A stretch of DNA of 6,584 nucleotides from an uncultured Burkholderiales bacterium (lineage in GTDB: Bacteria; Pseudomonadota; Gammaproteobacteria; Burkholderiales; Burkholderiaceae_C): the NCBI GenBank assembly GCA_903953985.1, contig CAJBLW010000141.1:1-6584 (forward strand). The letters are read 5' to 3'. Shown here in pieces: positions 1-5,927 of this stretch (positions within the stretch are counted from its first letter, which is position 1; every line of letters starts with the position of its first letter). The notes beneath the pieces were generated by a model, which was not told the origin of the DNA, made no database searches, and saw only the letters and a list, made by a program, of their open reading frames with translations. The position numbers were made by a program, and so were the translations under genes.

Positions 1-17
1 CCCTGGGCGCAAGTCGC

Positions 18-20
18 TAG
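18..20 (+). other. In-frame TAG just upstream of the visible UPF0261 frame
   Basis: The triplet TAG at 18-20 lies in the frame of the UPF0261 coding sequence. The codons before it (from position 3: L-G-A-S-R) and after it (A-V-Q-L-Q) read like one continuous helix of the N-terminal half. A single CAG-to-TAG change would explain it. Only 17 nt of upstream sequence are visible, so a different upstream frame or gene boundary cannot be excluded. Confidence 0.4.
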
Positions 21-23
21 GCG

Positions 24-1022
24 GTGCAATTGCAGAGCACGGGCCGCATGAACGGCTTGCTGGTGCTGGGCGGCACCATGGGCACCGAGTTGGCGCTGGA
101 CGTGGCCAGCAGCTTGCCGCTGGGGGTGCCCAAGGTGGTGTTGTCCACCGTGGCGTTTTCGCCGCTCTTGCCCCCTGATCGCATGCCGCCTGATTTGATG
201 ATGGTGCTCTGGGCCGGCGGCTTGTATGGCCTGAATAGCCTGTGCCAGTCGGCCTTGGCGCAAGCTGCTGGCGCGGTGGTCGGGGCCTGCCGTGTGGCGC
301 GCGTGCCGCGGTTCGATCGGCCGGTGGTGGGCATGACCTCGTTGGGCTCGAGTTGCCTGAAATACATGGTGCAACTGCAGCCCGAACTGGACAAGCGCGG
401 CTTTGACCTGGCGGTGTTCCACACCACAGGCATGGGGGGCAGGGCGTTTGAATCCTTGGCCGCGCAAGGCCAGTTCGCCTGCGTGATGGACTTCAGCCTG
501 CAAGAGATGGTCAACCAGATGGGCGGCTCGGTGGTGAGTGCGGGGCCGGACCGTTTGATGGGCGCGGGCCGCCAGGGCGTGCCAATGATCGTCGCCCCGG
601 GGGCCACCGATTTGGTGGACTACCCGGCTTGGGGTCAGATGCCGGAGCGCTTTGCCGGGCGACCCTCGCACGACCACAACCGGTTGATCGCTTCTGTGGG
701 CATAGACGCCGACATGCGTCGCGAATTCGCCCGCGAGCTGGCCAGCCGCTTGCGCGGGGCCCAAGGCCCGGTGCACCTGGTGCTGCCTTTGCAAGGCATT
801 CAAGAGTGGGACCGGGCCGGAGCACCGCTGCACGATCCCGAAGGTCTGGCAGCGATGATGAACGAAATGGCGCAATGCGATTGGGGCGCGGCCGAAGTCT
901 CGCGCATCGACGCGCACATCAACGACGCTGCTTTTGTGCAGCAGGTGCTTGCAGTGTTTGACGATTGGTTGGCCCGTGGGTTGGTCTCACCGGCGCAGGG
1001 GATGAAAGCCGTCCGTGTCTGA
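24..1022 (+). CDS. Tm-1-like / UPF0261 family protein, N-terminus missing (amber-interrupted or partial)
   Basis: This belongs to the Tm-1-like ATP-binding (UPF0261) family, whose biochemical role is poorly defined; family members are cytoplasmic. The visible 332 codons carry the glycine-rich VLGGTMGTELA segment (about residues 14-24), LPLGVPKVVLSTVA (31-44), the DLMMVLWAGGLYGLN stretch (57-71), PGATDLVDY (192-200), HDHN (216-219) and LPLQGIQEWD...HDPEG (254-274), all in family order. Full members are near 400 residues with the first Gly-rich motif around residue 100, so roughly 80 residues are absent. The reading frame is open in the few codons before the GTG at 24 (L-G-A-S-R), except for a TAG at 18-20, so the true gene probably continues upstream and is interrupted there. 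GTG 24 and ATG 48 are formal starts without a convincing Shine-Dalgarno. The 3' end overlaps the HAD gene by 8 nt, implying a shared transcript. The family call is fairly sure; whether the product is functional is not. Confidence 0.75.
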   Translation: MQLQSTGRMNGLLVLGGTMGTELALDVASSLPLGVPKVVLSTVAFSPLLPPDRMPPDLMMVLWAGGLYGLNSLCQSALAQAAGAVVGACRVARVPRFDRPVVGMTSLGSSCLKYMVQLQPELDKRGFDLAVFHTTGMGGRAFESLAAQGQFACVMDFSLQEMVNQMGGSVVSAGPDRLMGAGRQGVPMIVAPGATDLVDYPAWGQMPERFAGRPSHDHNRLIASVGIDADMRREFARELASRLRGAQGPVHLVLPLQGIQEWDRAGAPLHDPEGLAAMMNEMAQCDWGAAEVSRIDAHINDAAFVQQVLAVFDDWLARGLVSPAQGMKAVRV

Positions 1023-1695
1023 GGAGACCCCACGCACCGTGAAGCCCTCAGACAAGGCCTTGATTCTGGACTTTGGTGGTGTCATCAGCCGCACCTTGTT
1101 TGAAACCCATGCCTTGAGTGAAGCCGCTTTGGGCCTGGCTGCCGGCACGCTCACCTGGCAAGGCCCGTTTGCGCCCGAGGCCGATGCGCTGTGGCAAGCC
1201 ATGCAGGCCGATCAGATCAGTGAACGCGATTACTGGATGCAACGCACCCGCGAGGTCGGTCGCTTGTTGGGCGAAGACTGGACCGAAATGCAAACCTTTG
1301 TCCAGCGTGCCAGGGGTGCAGATGTGCAGGCCGTGATCCGGCCCGAAGCGGTGGCGGCCATTGGCCAGGCCAAGGCGTTGGGCTACAAGCTGGGCATTTT
1401 GTCCAATGAACTGGACCTGTTTTATGGGGCGGATTTTCGCGAGCGTTTGCCCTTGCTCCAGCAGTTTGACGTGATCGTGGACGCCACCTACACCCAGATC
1501 CTCAAGCCGGACCCCCGCGCTTACCAGGCGTGTTTGCAGGCCTTGGGCGTGCGGGCCGAGCATGCGGTGTTTGTGGACGACCAGCTGCGCAACGTGGCCG
1601 GTGCGCAGCGCTGCGGCTTGCCCGTGGTGCATCTCGATGTCTGCCAACCTGCTGGTGGTTTTGCAAAAGCCCTTCAAATGCTGGCTGTGCTTTGA
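1015..1695 (+). CDS. HAD-superfamily hydrolase (HAD-IA / YihX-like phosphatase)
   Basis: This is a haloacid dehalogenase-fold hydrolase of 226 residues, the usual size for subclass IA enzymes. Such enzymes are cytoplasmic and typically remove phosphate from small molecules; the substrate cannot be read from sequence. All four HAD motifs are present: motif I LILDFGGVI with nucleophile Asp19, motif II GILSNE with Ser130, motif III ILKPDPRAY with Lys164, and motif IV VFVDD with Asp188/Asp189. Motif I is DFGGV, not DxD, so the usual acid/base Asp two positions after the nucleophile is a Gly, as in the YihX-like branch. The cap domain is the helical region between about residues 30 and 115. The start is uncertain: GTG 1015 overlaps the upstream stop by 8 nt, while GTG 1039 lies 12 nt after GAGGAG (1021-1026) and leaves a more typical short N-terminus. 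The overlap suggests translational coupling with the UPF0261 gene. Confidence 0.85.
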   Translation: MSEETPRTVKPSDKALILDFGGVISRTLFETHALSEAALGLAAGTLTWQGPFAPEADALWQAMQADQISERDYWMQRTREVGRLLGEDWTEMQTFVQRARGADVQAVIRPEAVAAIGQAKALGYKLGILSNELDLFYGADFRERLPLLQQFDVIVDATYTQILKPDPRAYQACLQALGVRAEHAVFVDDQLRNVAGAQRCGLPVVHLDVCQPAGGFAKALQMLAVL

Positions 1696-1697
1696 TC

Positions 1698-1723
1698 CTG
1701 TGACGAAGGGGCGGGTCTGTGAC
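1698..1723. repeat. Direct repeat CTGTGAC x2, 19-nt period
   Basis: CTGTGAC occurs at 1698-1704 and again at 1717-1723, so the copies start 19 nt apart, close to two helical turns and therefore on the same DNA face. They lie in the gap between the HAD gene and the TctC receptor gene, upstream of the receptor start. This could be a regulator site, but 7-mers recur by chance, so confidence is low. Confidence 0.2.
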
Positions 1724-1780
1724 ACCCTGGCGCAAGGCTGAGTTTGCAAAAACTTTATGATGTTGCATCTGAACAAAACC

Positions 1781-1786
1781 AGGAGA
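1781..1786 (+). promoter_or_regulatory. Ribosome binding site deciding the TctC receptor start
   Basis: AGGAGA ends 6 nt before ATG 1793, an ideal Shine-Dalgarno arrangement. The in-frame ATG at 1757 has no such site and would add 12 residues ahead of the TAT signal. This fixes the start at 1793. Confidence 0.8.
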
Positions 1787-1792
1787 CACAGC

Positions 1793-2788
1793 ATGAACGA
1801 CTTGAACCCATGGGGCCAACGCCGCGATTTTTTGAAGGCCATGGCCGCCATGACGGGATCGCTGCCCCTGTGGGCCCAAGCCCAAAGCACTTGGCCTACC
1901 AAGCCCGTGAACCTGATCGTGCCTTTTCCGGCTGGCGGGGGCACGGATGCGTTTGCCCGCCCCATGTCGGCCCAGTTTGCCAAGCTGACAGGCAGGCAAC
2001 TTATCATTGACAACCGGGGCGGTGCCGGTGGCACGCTGGGCGCGGGCATTGCGGCCAAGGCTGCGCCGGATGGCTACAACCTGTTCATGGGGGCGGTTCA
2101 CCACACCATTGCGCCCAGCATGTATCCCCGCCTCGACTATGACCTGGAACGCGACTTGGTGCCCTTGATCCAAGTGGCCAGCGTGCCCCAGGTGCTGGTG
2201 GTCAATCCCAAAAAAGTGCAGGCGGCCGACTTCAAGGCCTTCCTCGATTTCGTAAAAAAGAACCCCGGACGACTGAACTATGGCTCCGCCGGGGGGGGCA
2301 CCTCGCACCACTTGGCCGGCGAGTTGTTCAAGCTGCAGACCCAAACCTTCATCACGCACATTCCTTACCGGGGTGCTGGCCCGGCCCTGCAAGACCTGAT
2401 TGCCGGCAATGTGGACATGATGTTCGATGGGCTGGGTTCTTCGGCGGCGCACATCAAGGGCGGCCGCATCAAAGCCCTCATGGTCTCTGGGCCCAAGCGC
2501 AGTCCGGCTTTTCCCGATGTGCCTTGCTCTGCCGAACTGGGTTTGCCCGATTACACCGTCTCCACCTGGTACGGCGTGTGGGCCCCCAAGGGCACGTCCG
2601 CTGATGCTCAGGCCAAGGCCATCGAAGAGCTGCGCCGTTCTTGCCAAACCGATGAGGCCAAAGCCGTGTGGGCCAACCAAGGGGCTGACTTTCCCAACCT
2701 CACGGGCGGGCAGTTTGATGCCTTCATCAAAAAAGAGCTGGCCAAATGGGCTCAGGTGGTCAAAGCCTCAGGGGCCAAACTCGACTGA
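1793..2788 (+). CDS. TctC/Bug-family periplasmic solute receptor with TAT signal
   Basis: This is a tripartite tricarboxylate transporter substrate-binding protein (Bug family) of 331 residues, the normal length. Family members capture small carboxylates in the periplasm and deliver them to a TctA/TctB membrane pair or act as sensors. The N-terminus is a twin-arginine signal: Q-RRDFLK with Arg10-Arg11, a short hydrophobic stretch, and a likely cleavage after A-Q-A at residue 30. Family signatures follow: PVNLIVPFPAGGGTDAFAR (38-56), a DNRGGAGG turn (about 75-82), APDGY (93-97), LNYGSAGGGTSHHLAGELF (about 164-182), HIPYRGAGPALQDL (190-203) and DMMFDGL (211-217). Start 1793 is set by the AGGAGA site. 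It is orphan, with no TctA or TctB in view, which is usual in Burkholderiales. The ligand is unknown; the adjacent matB makes malonate a reasonable guess. A G8 run at 2291-2298 lies in a conserved loop and is in frame. Confidence 0.92.
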   Translation: MNDLNPWGQRRDFLKAMAAMTGSLPLWAQAQSTWPTKPVNLIVPFPAGGGTDAFARPMSAQFAKLTGRQLIIDNRGGAGGTLGAGIAAKAAPDGYNLFMGAVHHTIAPSMYPRLDYDLERDLVPLIQVASVPQVLVVNPKKVQAADFKAFLDFVKKNPGRLNYGSAGGGTSHHLAGELFKLQTQTFITHIPYRGAGPALQDLIAGNVDMMFDGLGSSAAHIKGGRIKALMVSGPKRSPAFPDVPCSAELGLPDYTVSTWYGVWAPKGTSADAQAKAIEELRRSCQTDEAKAVWANQGADFPNLTGGQFDAFIKKELAKWAQVVKASGAKLD

Positions 2789-2796
2789 GTTGGCCC
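2772..2796 (+). other. Hairpin spanning the TctC stop codon
   Basis: GGGCCAAACTC (2772-2782) pairs with GAGTTGGCCC (2787-2796), giving ten base pairs with one bulged A around a GACT tetraloop. The TGA stop (2786-2788) lies at the loop and inner stem. No T-run follows, so it is not a classic intrinsic terminator. It could stabilise the mRNA 3' end against exonucleases or slow polymerase. The structure is seen directly; its role is inferred. Confidence 0.5.
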
Positions 2797-2808
2797 ATCG
2801 ACAGCTTG

Positions 2809-2844
2809 GGGCCCTTGCATCTGCGGTGTGACGGCCCTTTTTTT
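2809..2844 (+). terminator. Intrinsic (rho-independent) terminator between the TctC gene and matB
   Basis: GGGCC (2809-2813) pairs with GGCCC (2833-2837). After one C-C mismatch the stem continues with TTGCATC (2815-2821) against GGTGTGA (2825-2831) through A-U, G-C and G-U pairs, closed by a TGC loop. Seven Ts (2838-2844) follow at once. This is about twelve pairs plus a U-tract, a textbook terminator for the receptor transcript. Its T-run ends 20 nt before the matB ATG, leaving no room for a separate matB promoter after it. Confidence 0.75.
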
Positions 2845-2864
2845 CTCGTTTGCACTTTGAAACC

Positions 2865-4409
2865 ATGAGCTCCAACAACTTGTTTTCTGCCTTGCGGGCA
2901 GCTTTCCCTGCCGATTTGACTGCGGTGGCCGTCGAAACCGACGAAGGCCTGCGCTACAGCTGGCAAGACCTCGACCGCGCCACGGGCATGATGGCCAACT
3001 TGCTGCAGTCACTTGATTTATCTGAAGGCAGCCGGGTGGCCGTGCAGGTCGAAAAATCGGTCGAAGCGTTGGTGTTGTACTTGGCTTGCTTGCGCGCTGG
3101 CTGCGTGTTCTTGCCGCTCAACACGGCCTACCAAAGCGCCGAAATCGAGTACTTCATTGGCAACGCCGAGCCTGCTGTGGTAGTGTGCAGCCCCGCCAAT
3201 TTTGGTTGGGTCAGCAAACTCGCCTTCAAGGCGGGCACCCAGCATGTGTTCACGCTGGGCGATGACCGCACGGGCAGCTTGCTCGAGCGCGCCGCGCACC
3301 ACAGTGACCAGCACACACCTGCCGCGCGCCAGGCCGATGACCTGGCCGCCATTTTGTACACCAGCGGCACCACCGGCCGCAGCAAAGGGGCGATGCTCAC
3401 GCACGGCAATCTGCTGAGCAACGCGTTCACGCTCAAAGATTATTGGGGCTGGAAAAAGGGTGACGTGCTGATCCACGCCTTGCCCATCTTCCATGTGCAC
3501 GGTTTGTTTGTGGCCATCCATGGCGCCTTGATCAACGGCAGCAAGATGATCTGGATGGCCAAGTTCGACCCGAAACGCGTCATTGCCCGCATGCAAGAGG
3601 CCACCGTGTTCATGGGCGTGCCCACGCTGTATGTGCGCATGCTGGCCGAGCCCACGCTCGGCAAGGCTGCGGTGAAAAACATGCGCCTGTTCATTGCGGG
3701 GTCGGCCCCCTTGTTGATCGAGACCTTCACCGAATGGCAGCAGCGCACAGGCCACACGATTTTGGAGCGCTACGGCATGAGCGAGACCGCCATGCTGACC
3801 TCTAACCCTTATGCGGCGGACAAGCGGTATGCCAAACAGTCCGAGCGGCGTGGCGGTACCGTGGGCTTTCCTTTGCCAGGCGTGTCTTTGCGGGTTTTGG
3901 GTGACGATGGTCAAGCTTTACCGGTGGGTGAGATCGGCGGTATCCAGGTCAAGGGCCCGAATGTGTTCAAAGGCTATTGGCGCATGCCCGAGAAAACCGC
4001 CGAAGAGTTCACTGCCGATAACTTCTTCAAGACCGGCGATGTGGGCAAGGTCGATGAGCGCGGCTATGTGGTCATCGTCGGCCGCAGCAAGGACCTGATC
4101 ATCAGCGGCGGCTACAACGTGTACCCGGCAGAAATTGAGGGCTATATCAACGAGATGGCCGGCGTGGCCGAAAGCGCGGTGGTGGGTGTGGCGCACCCCG
4201 ACTTTGGCGAGGTGGGCGTGGCCGTGGTCATTGCCAAGGCCGGGGCCACAGTGCAGCCTGAGGCTATTTTGGCTGAGCTCAAGGCCAAACTGGCCAACTT
4301 CAAGATTCCCAAGCGCTGTTTTGTGGTGGCCGAATTGCCGCGCAACACCATGGGCAAGGTGCAAAAGAACTTGCTGCGCGAGCAACACAAAAACCTGTTC
4401 TTGGCCTGA
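2865..4409 (+). CDS. matB: Malonate--CoA ligase (malonyl-CoA synthetase)
   Basis: This adenylate-forming enzyme (ANL superfamily) would convert malonate, ATP and CoA to malonyl-CoA in the cytoplasm, using a malonyl-AMP intermediate. From ATG 2865 it has 514 residues, close to characterised MatB proteins. Landmarks: EKSVEALVLYLACLRAG (63-79), the P-loop YTSGTTGRSKGAM (165-177), HALPIFHVHGLF (204-215), GSAPL (279-283), ERYGMSET (301-308), KGPNVFKGYWRMPEKT (363-378), TGD (390-392), the hinge GRSKDLIISGGYNVYPAEIE (406-425), and PRNTMGKVQK (492-501) with catalytic Lys498. The run from GPNVFKG to MPEKT and the C-terminal NTMGKVQKN match the Rhodopseudomonas palustris MatB sequence as I recall it, which favours malonate (or methylmalonate) over fatty acids. 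A TTG at 2850 is an in-frame alternative start; neither start has a clear Shine-Dalgarno. An intrinsic terminator sits just upstream. No malonyl-CoA decarboxylase (matA) is in view. Confidence 0.88.
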   Translation: MSSNNLFSALRAAFPADLTAVAVETDEGLRYSWQDLDRATGMMANLLQSLDLSEGSRVAVQVEKSVEALVLYLACLRAGCVFLPLNTAYQSAEIEYFIGNAEPAVVVCSPANFGWVSKLAFKAGTQHVFTLGDDRTGSLLERAAHHSDQHTPAARQADDLAAILYTSGTTGRSKGAMLTHGNLLSNAFTLKDYWGWKKGDVLIHALPIFHVHGLFVAIHGALINGSKMIWMAKFDPKRVIARMQEATVFMGVPTLYVRMLAEPTLGKAAVKNMRLFIAGSAPLLIETFTEWQQRTGHTILERYGMSETAMLTSNPYAADKRYAKQSERRGGTVGFPLPGVSLRVLGDDGQALPVGEIGGIQVKGPNVFKGYWRMPEKTAEEFTADNFFKTGDVGKVDERGYVVIVGRSKDLIISGGYNVYPAEIEGYINEMAGVAESAVVGVAHPDFGEVGVAVVIAKAGATVQPEAILAELKAKLANFKIPKRCFVVAELPRNTMGKVQKNLLREQHKNLFLA

Positions 4410-4443
4410 GGGGTCTTATCCGCCCATGGCGGGTTCAGACCCC
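4410..4443. other. Strong hairpin in the convergent gap between matB and the ABC receptor gene
   Basis: GGGGTCT (4410-4416) pairs with AGACCCC (4437-4443), and inside it CCGCC (4420-4424) pairs with GGCGG (4428-4432) around a CAT loop, with a small internal loop between the two stems. It begins directly after the matB TGA. No T-run follows on either strand, so it is at best a non-canonical bidirectional terminator or 3'-end stabiliser for two convergent transcripts. Confidence 0.55.
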
Positions 4444-4472
4444 AAAAGCAGTGTCTGCGGCCATGTAGGGCT

Positions 4473-5795
4473 TTATTTGAGGTAGACGTTTTTCTCGTGC
4501 ACGCTCTGGATGTGCCGAGCCGCTTGCTCCGGTGTGATGTCCTGGTTGAGCACTTTCACGTTGGCATACCAAAGCTCCTCCTCCATGGAGGGCCAGACGC
4601 GGTTGATTTTCTGGGCGTTCAGTCGGATGGTGTCTTGGCACTGGCTTCGCCAGCTCATCATTTCCTGGCCCAAGGGGTCATTGATCTTGACCTTGTGGTC
4701 GGCCAAAGAAAAGTAGCCGGTCAGCGTGTCGGTGAGCAACAGGGCGAAATCGGCGGTACCCAGCCAGGCGATGAACTTGAGCGCGGCGGCCTGGTTCGGA
4801 CTGTTTTTGTTCACGCCAATGCCGAAATCGGGGTGAACCGAAATGTGGCAAGCCTGACCTTCATGTTCAACAGGGGGCTTGAACACACCCAGGTCGATGG
4901 GTTTTTTGTAAGCAAAGCTGGTGCTGCGCAAAAAGTCGATGTCCCAGGAGCCAGAAGGGTAGACCGCCGCGTTGCCCGAAGCAAACAACAACTGGATGTC
5001 GCTGTTGGACATGCTGTTTTGCTGGGGGTGCATGTAGGGCTTGAGCTGGGCCATCATCTGCCAAGCCCTGAGGAAGCCCGGGTCGGTGAATTTGACCGTG
5101 CCATCCATCAGCCCTTGACGGGCTTTTTCCCCTTCCCAAAAATTGGGGCCCAGTCCGGTGAACACCACTTGGGTGGATTCCCACATGTCGGCCGTGCCCA
5201 ATGCCAGTGGGGTCACGCTTTGGCTGGCCGCCACTTGGCTGAGCAATTGGTAGAACTGATCCCAGGTCGATGGGGGCTCGAGTTTCAGCTCCCGCAAGAT
5301 CTTCTTGTTGTAGAACAGACCGTGCATGACATAGGCCACGGGCATGCAGTGGGTGGTGCTGCCGTCGTCGGTGGTCTAGGCACGGCGAGCCTGAGGGTTG
5401 AAGTTTTTGAGCGATTCTTCCGACAGGGGCAGCAGGTAACCCTTGGCCTGCATGCGCACGCTGGCGTCAAAGGGTCTGCAAAAAATCAGGTCGCCTGCGC
5501 GTCGGGTGGTCAGCCGGGCTTCCAGTCGGGAATCGTAGGCCAAGGGTTCCTCGGGTTTGAACTGGAGCCTGATTTCAGGGTGGAGCCGCTGAAACGCAGG
5601 GATCAGGACCTTGTCCCAGAAAATCTGGTCATCCTTGCGCCAGCTCTCCAGGGTCAACTCCTGGCCATGTGCAGTGCCTAGTCTCAGTATTGAGGCGATG
5701 AGCAAAACGGTGCCCAGGACACTTGCCCAAAGCGGGCCACTGCGGTTTGGGCTTGGCCGGTCGGTGCAAAGGCGTCGCCTGAAAAATGTACTCAT
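4473..5795 (-). pseudogene. ABC transporter extracellular solute-binding protein (sugar type), split by one in-frame TAG
   Basis: This is a family 1 (UgpB/MalE-like) periplasmic solute-binding protein that would feed a sugar-type ABC importer. Reading from 5795 down, the first piece (139 residues, to the TAG at 5378-5376) has a signal peptide (basic N-terminus, hydrophobic LWASVLGTVLLIASIL, likely cleavage near A-H-G/Q-E) and mature start ELTLESWRKDD. The second piece is in the same frame and holds VAYVMHGLFYNKKILRELKL, PPSTWDQFYQLLSQ, LFASGNAAVYPSGSWDIDF, PDFGIGVNKNSPNQAAALKF and the C-terminal helices; its first ATG is at 5345. Together they give about 440 codons, the normal length, with no frameshift. 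The stop falls in the conserved linker before the TTDDG...P-V-A-Y segment, where a Trp (TGG) would fit. No permease or ATPase gene is adjacent and no Shine-Dalgarno precedes ATG 5795, both compatible with decay. Amber readthrough or a sequence error remain alternatives. Confidence 0.8.
5376..5378 (-). other. Amber (TAG) codon interrupting the ABC solute-binding protein
   Basis: On the - strand the codons run GCC TAG ACC ACC GAC GAC GGC. The frame before and after this TAG is the same and both sides carry family sequence. One TGG-to-TAG or CAG-to-TAG substitution accounts for the break. Confidence 0.8.
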
Positions 5796-5815
5796 GGGCC
5801 AATGGGAGGGGTTTT

Positions 5816-5827
5816 AATGAATTCATT
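5816..5827. promoter_or_regulatory. 12-bp perfect palindrome upstream of the ABC receptor gene
   Basis: AATGAATTCATT is a perfect inverted repeat 21-32 nt upstream of the ATG at 5795, in an AT-rich patch. On the - strand it overlaps a possible -10 hexamer TAAAAT (5830-5825) that has no good -35. It could be an operator for the receptor gene; AT-rich palindromes also arise by chance. Confidence 0.3.
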
Positions 5828-5877
5828 TTAGTTTTTTTGACCCATGAACCCCTTTGAATGTTGGTTTTGTGTCCGCC

Positions 5878-5902
5878 CGCTGAGCGCCAACGTCATTCAG
5901 CG
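5878..5902 (-). other. Hairpin downstream of the universal stress gene
   Basis: CGCTGA (5878-5883) pairs with TCAGCG (5897-5902) around a 13-nt loop, 26-50 nt beyond the stress-gene stop. An alternative AGCGC/GCGCT pairing overlaps it. There is no T-run on the - strand, so the 132-nt gap 5796-5927 holds no canonical terminator and read-through into the receptor gene is possible. Confidence 0.3.
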
Positions 5903-5927
5903 CTGACTTCGCACCCGCTGTCACCCC

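Noticed and set aside
1756..1761. TATGAT as a -10 element for the TctC receptor gene
   Set aside because: No acceptable -35 at 16-18 nt spacing; too weak to list as a promoter without other evidence.
1048..2680. Long - strand open frames (336 and 392 codons) opposite the HAD and TctC genes
   Set aside because: They overlap each other and lie antisense to genes with complete family motifs; GC-rich codon bias alone keeps these frames open.
2792..2813. Anti-terminator made by pairing GGCCC (2792-2796) with GGGCC (2809-2813)
   Set aside because: Only five pairs, much weaker than the two flanking hairpins, which can form at the same time. It does not by itself support a switch.
2850..2864. TTG 2850 as the matB start
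   Set aside because: It adds only five residues, has no ribosome site and abuts the terminator T-run; ATG 2865 gives the expected N-terminus.
3018..3914. A 298-codon - strand frame opposite matB
   Set aside because: Shadow of matB; no family motifs, and it crosses the conserved P-loop and A5 regions of matB.
4497..5681. Long + strand open frame (394 codons) opposite the broken ABC receptor gene
   Set aside because: Its product has no recognisable family sequence and the His/Gly/Val-rich composition of an antisense shadow. The - strand carries clear solute-binding protein motifs along the same stretch.
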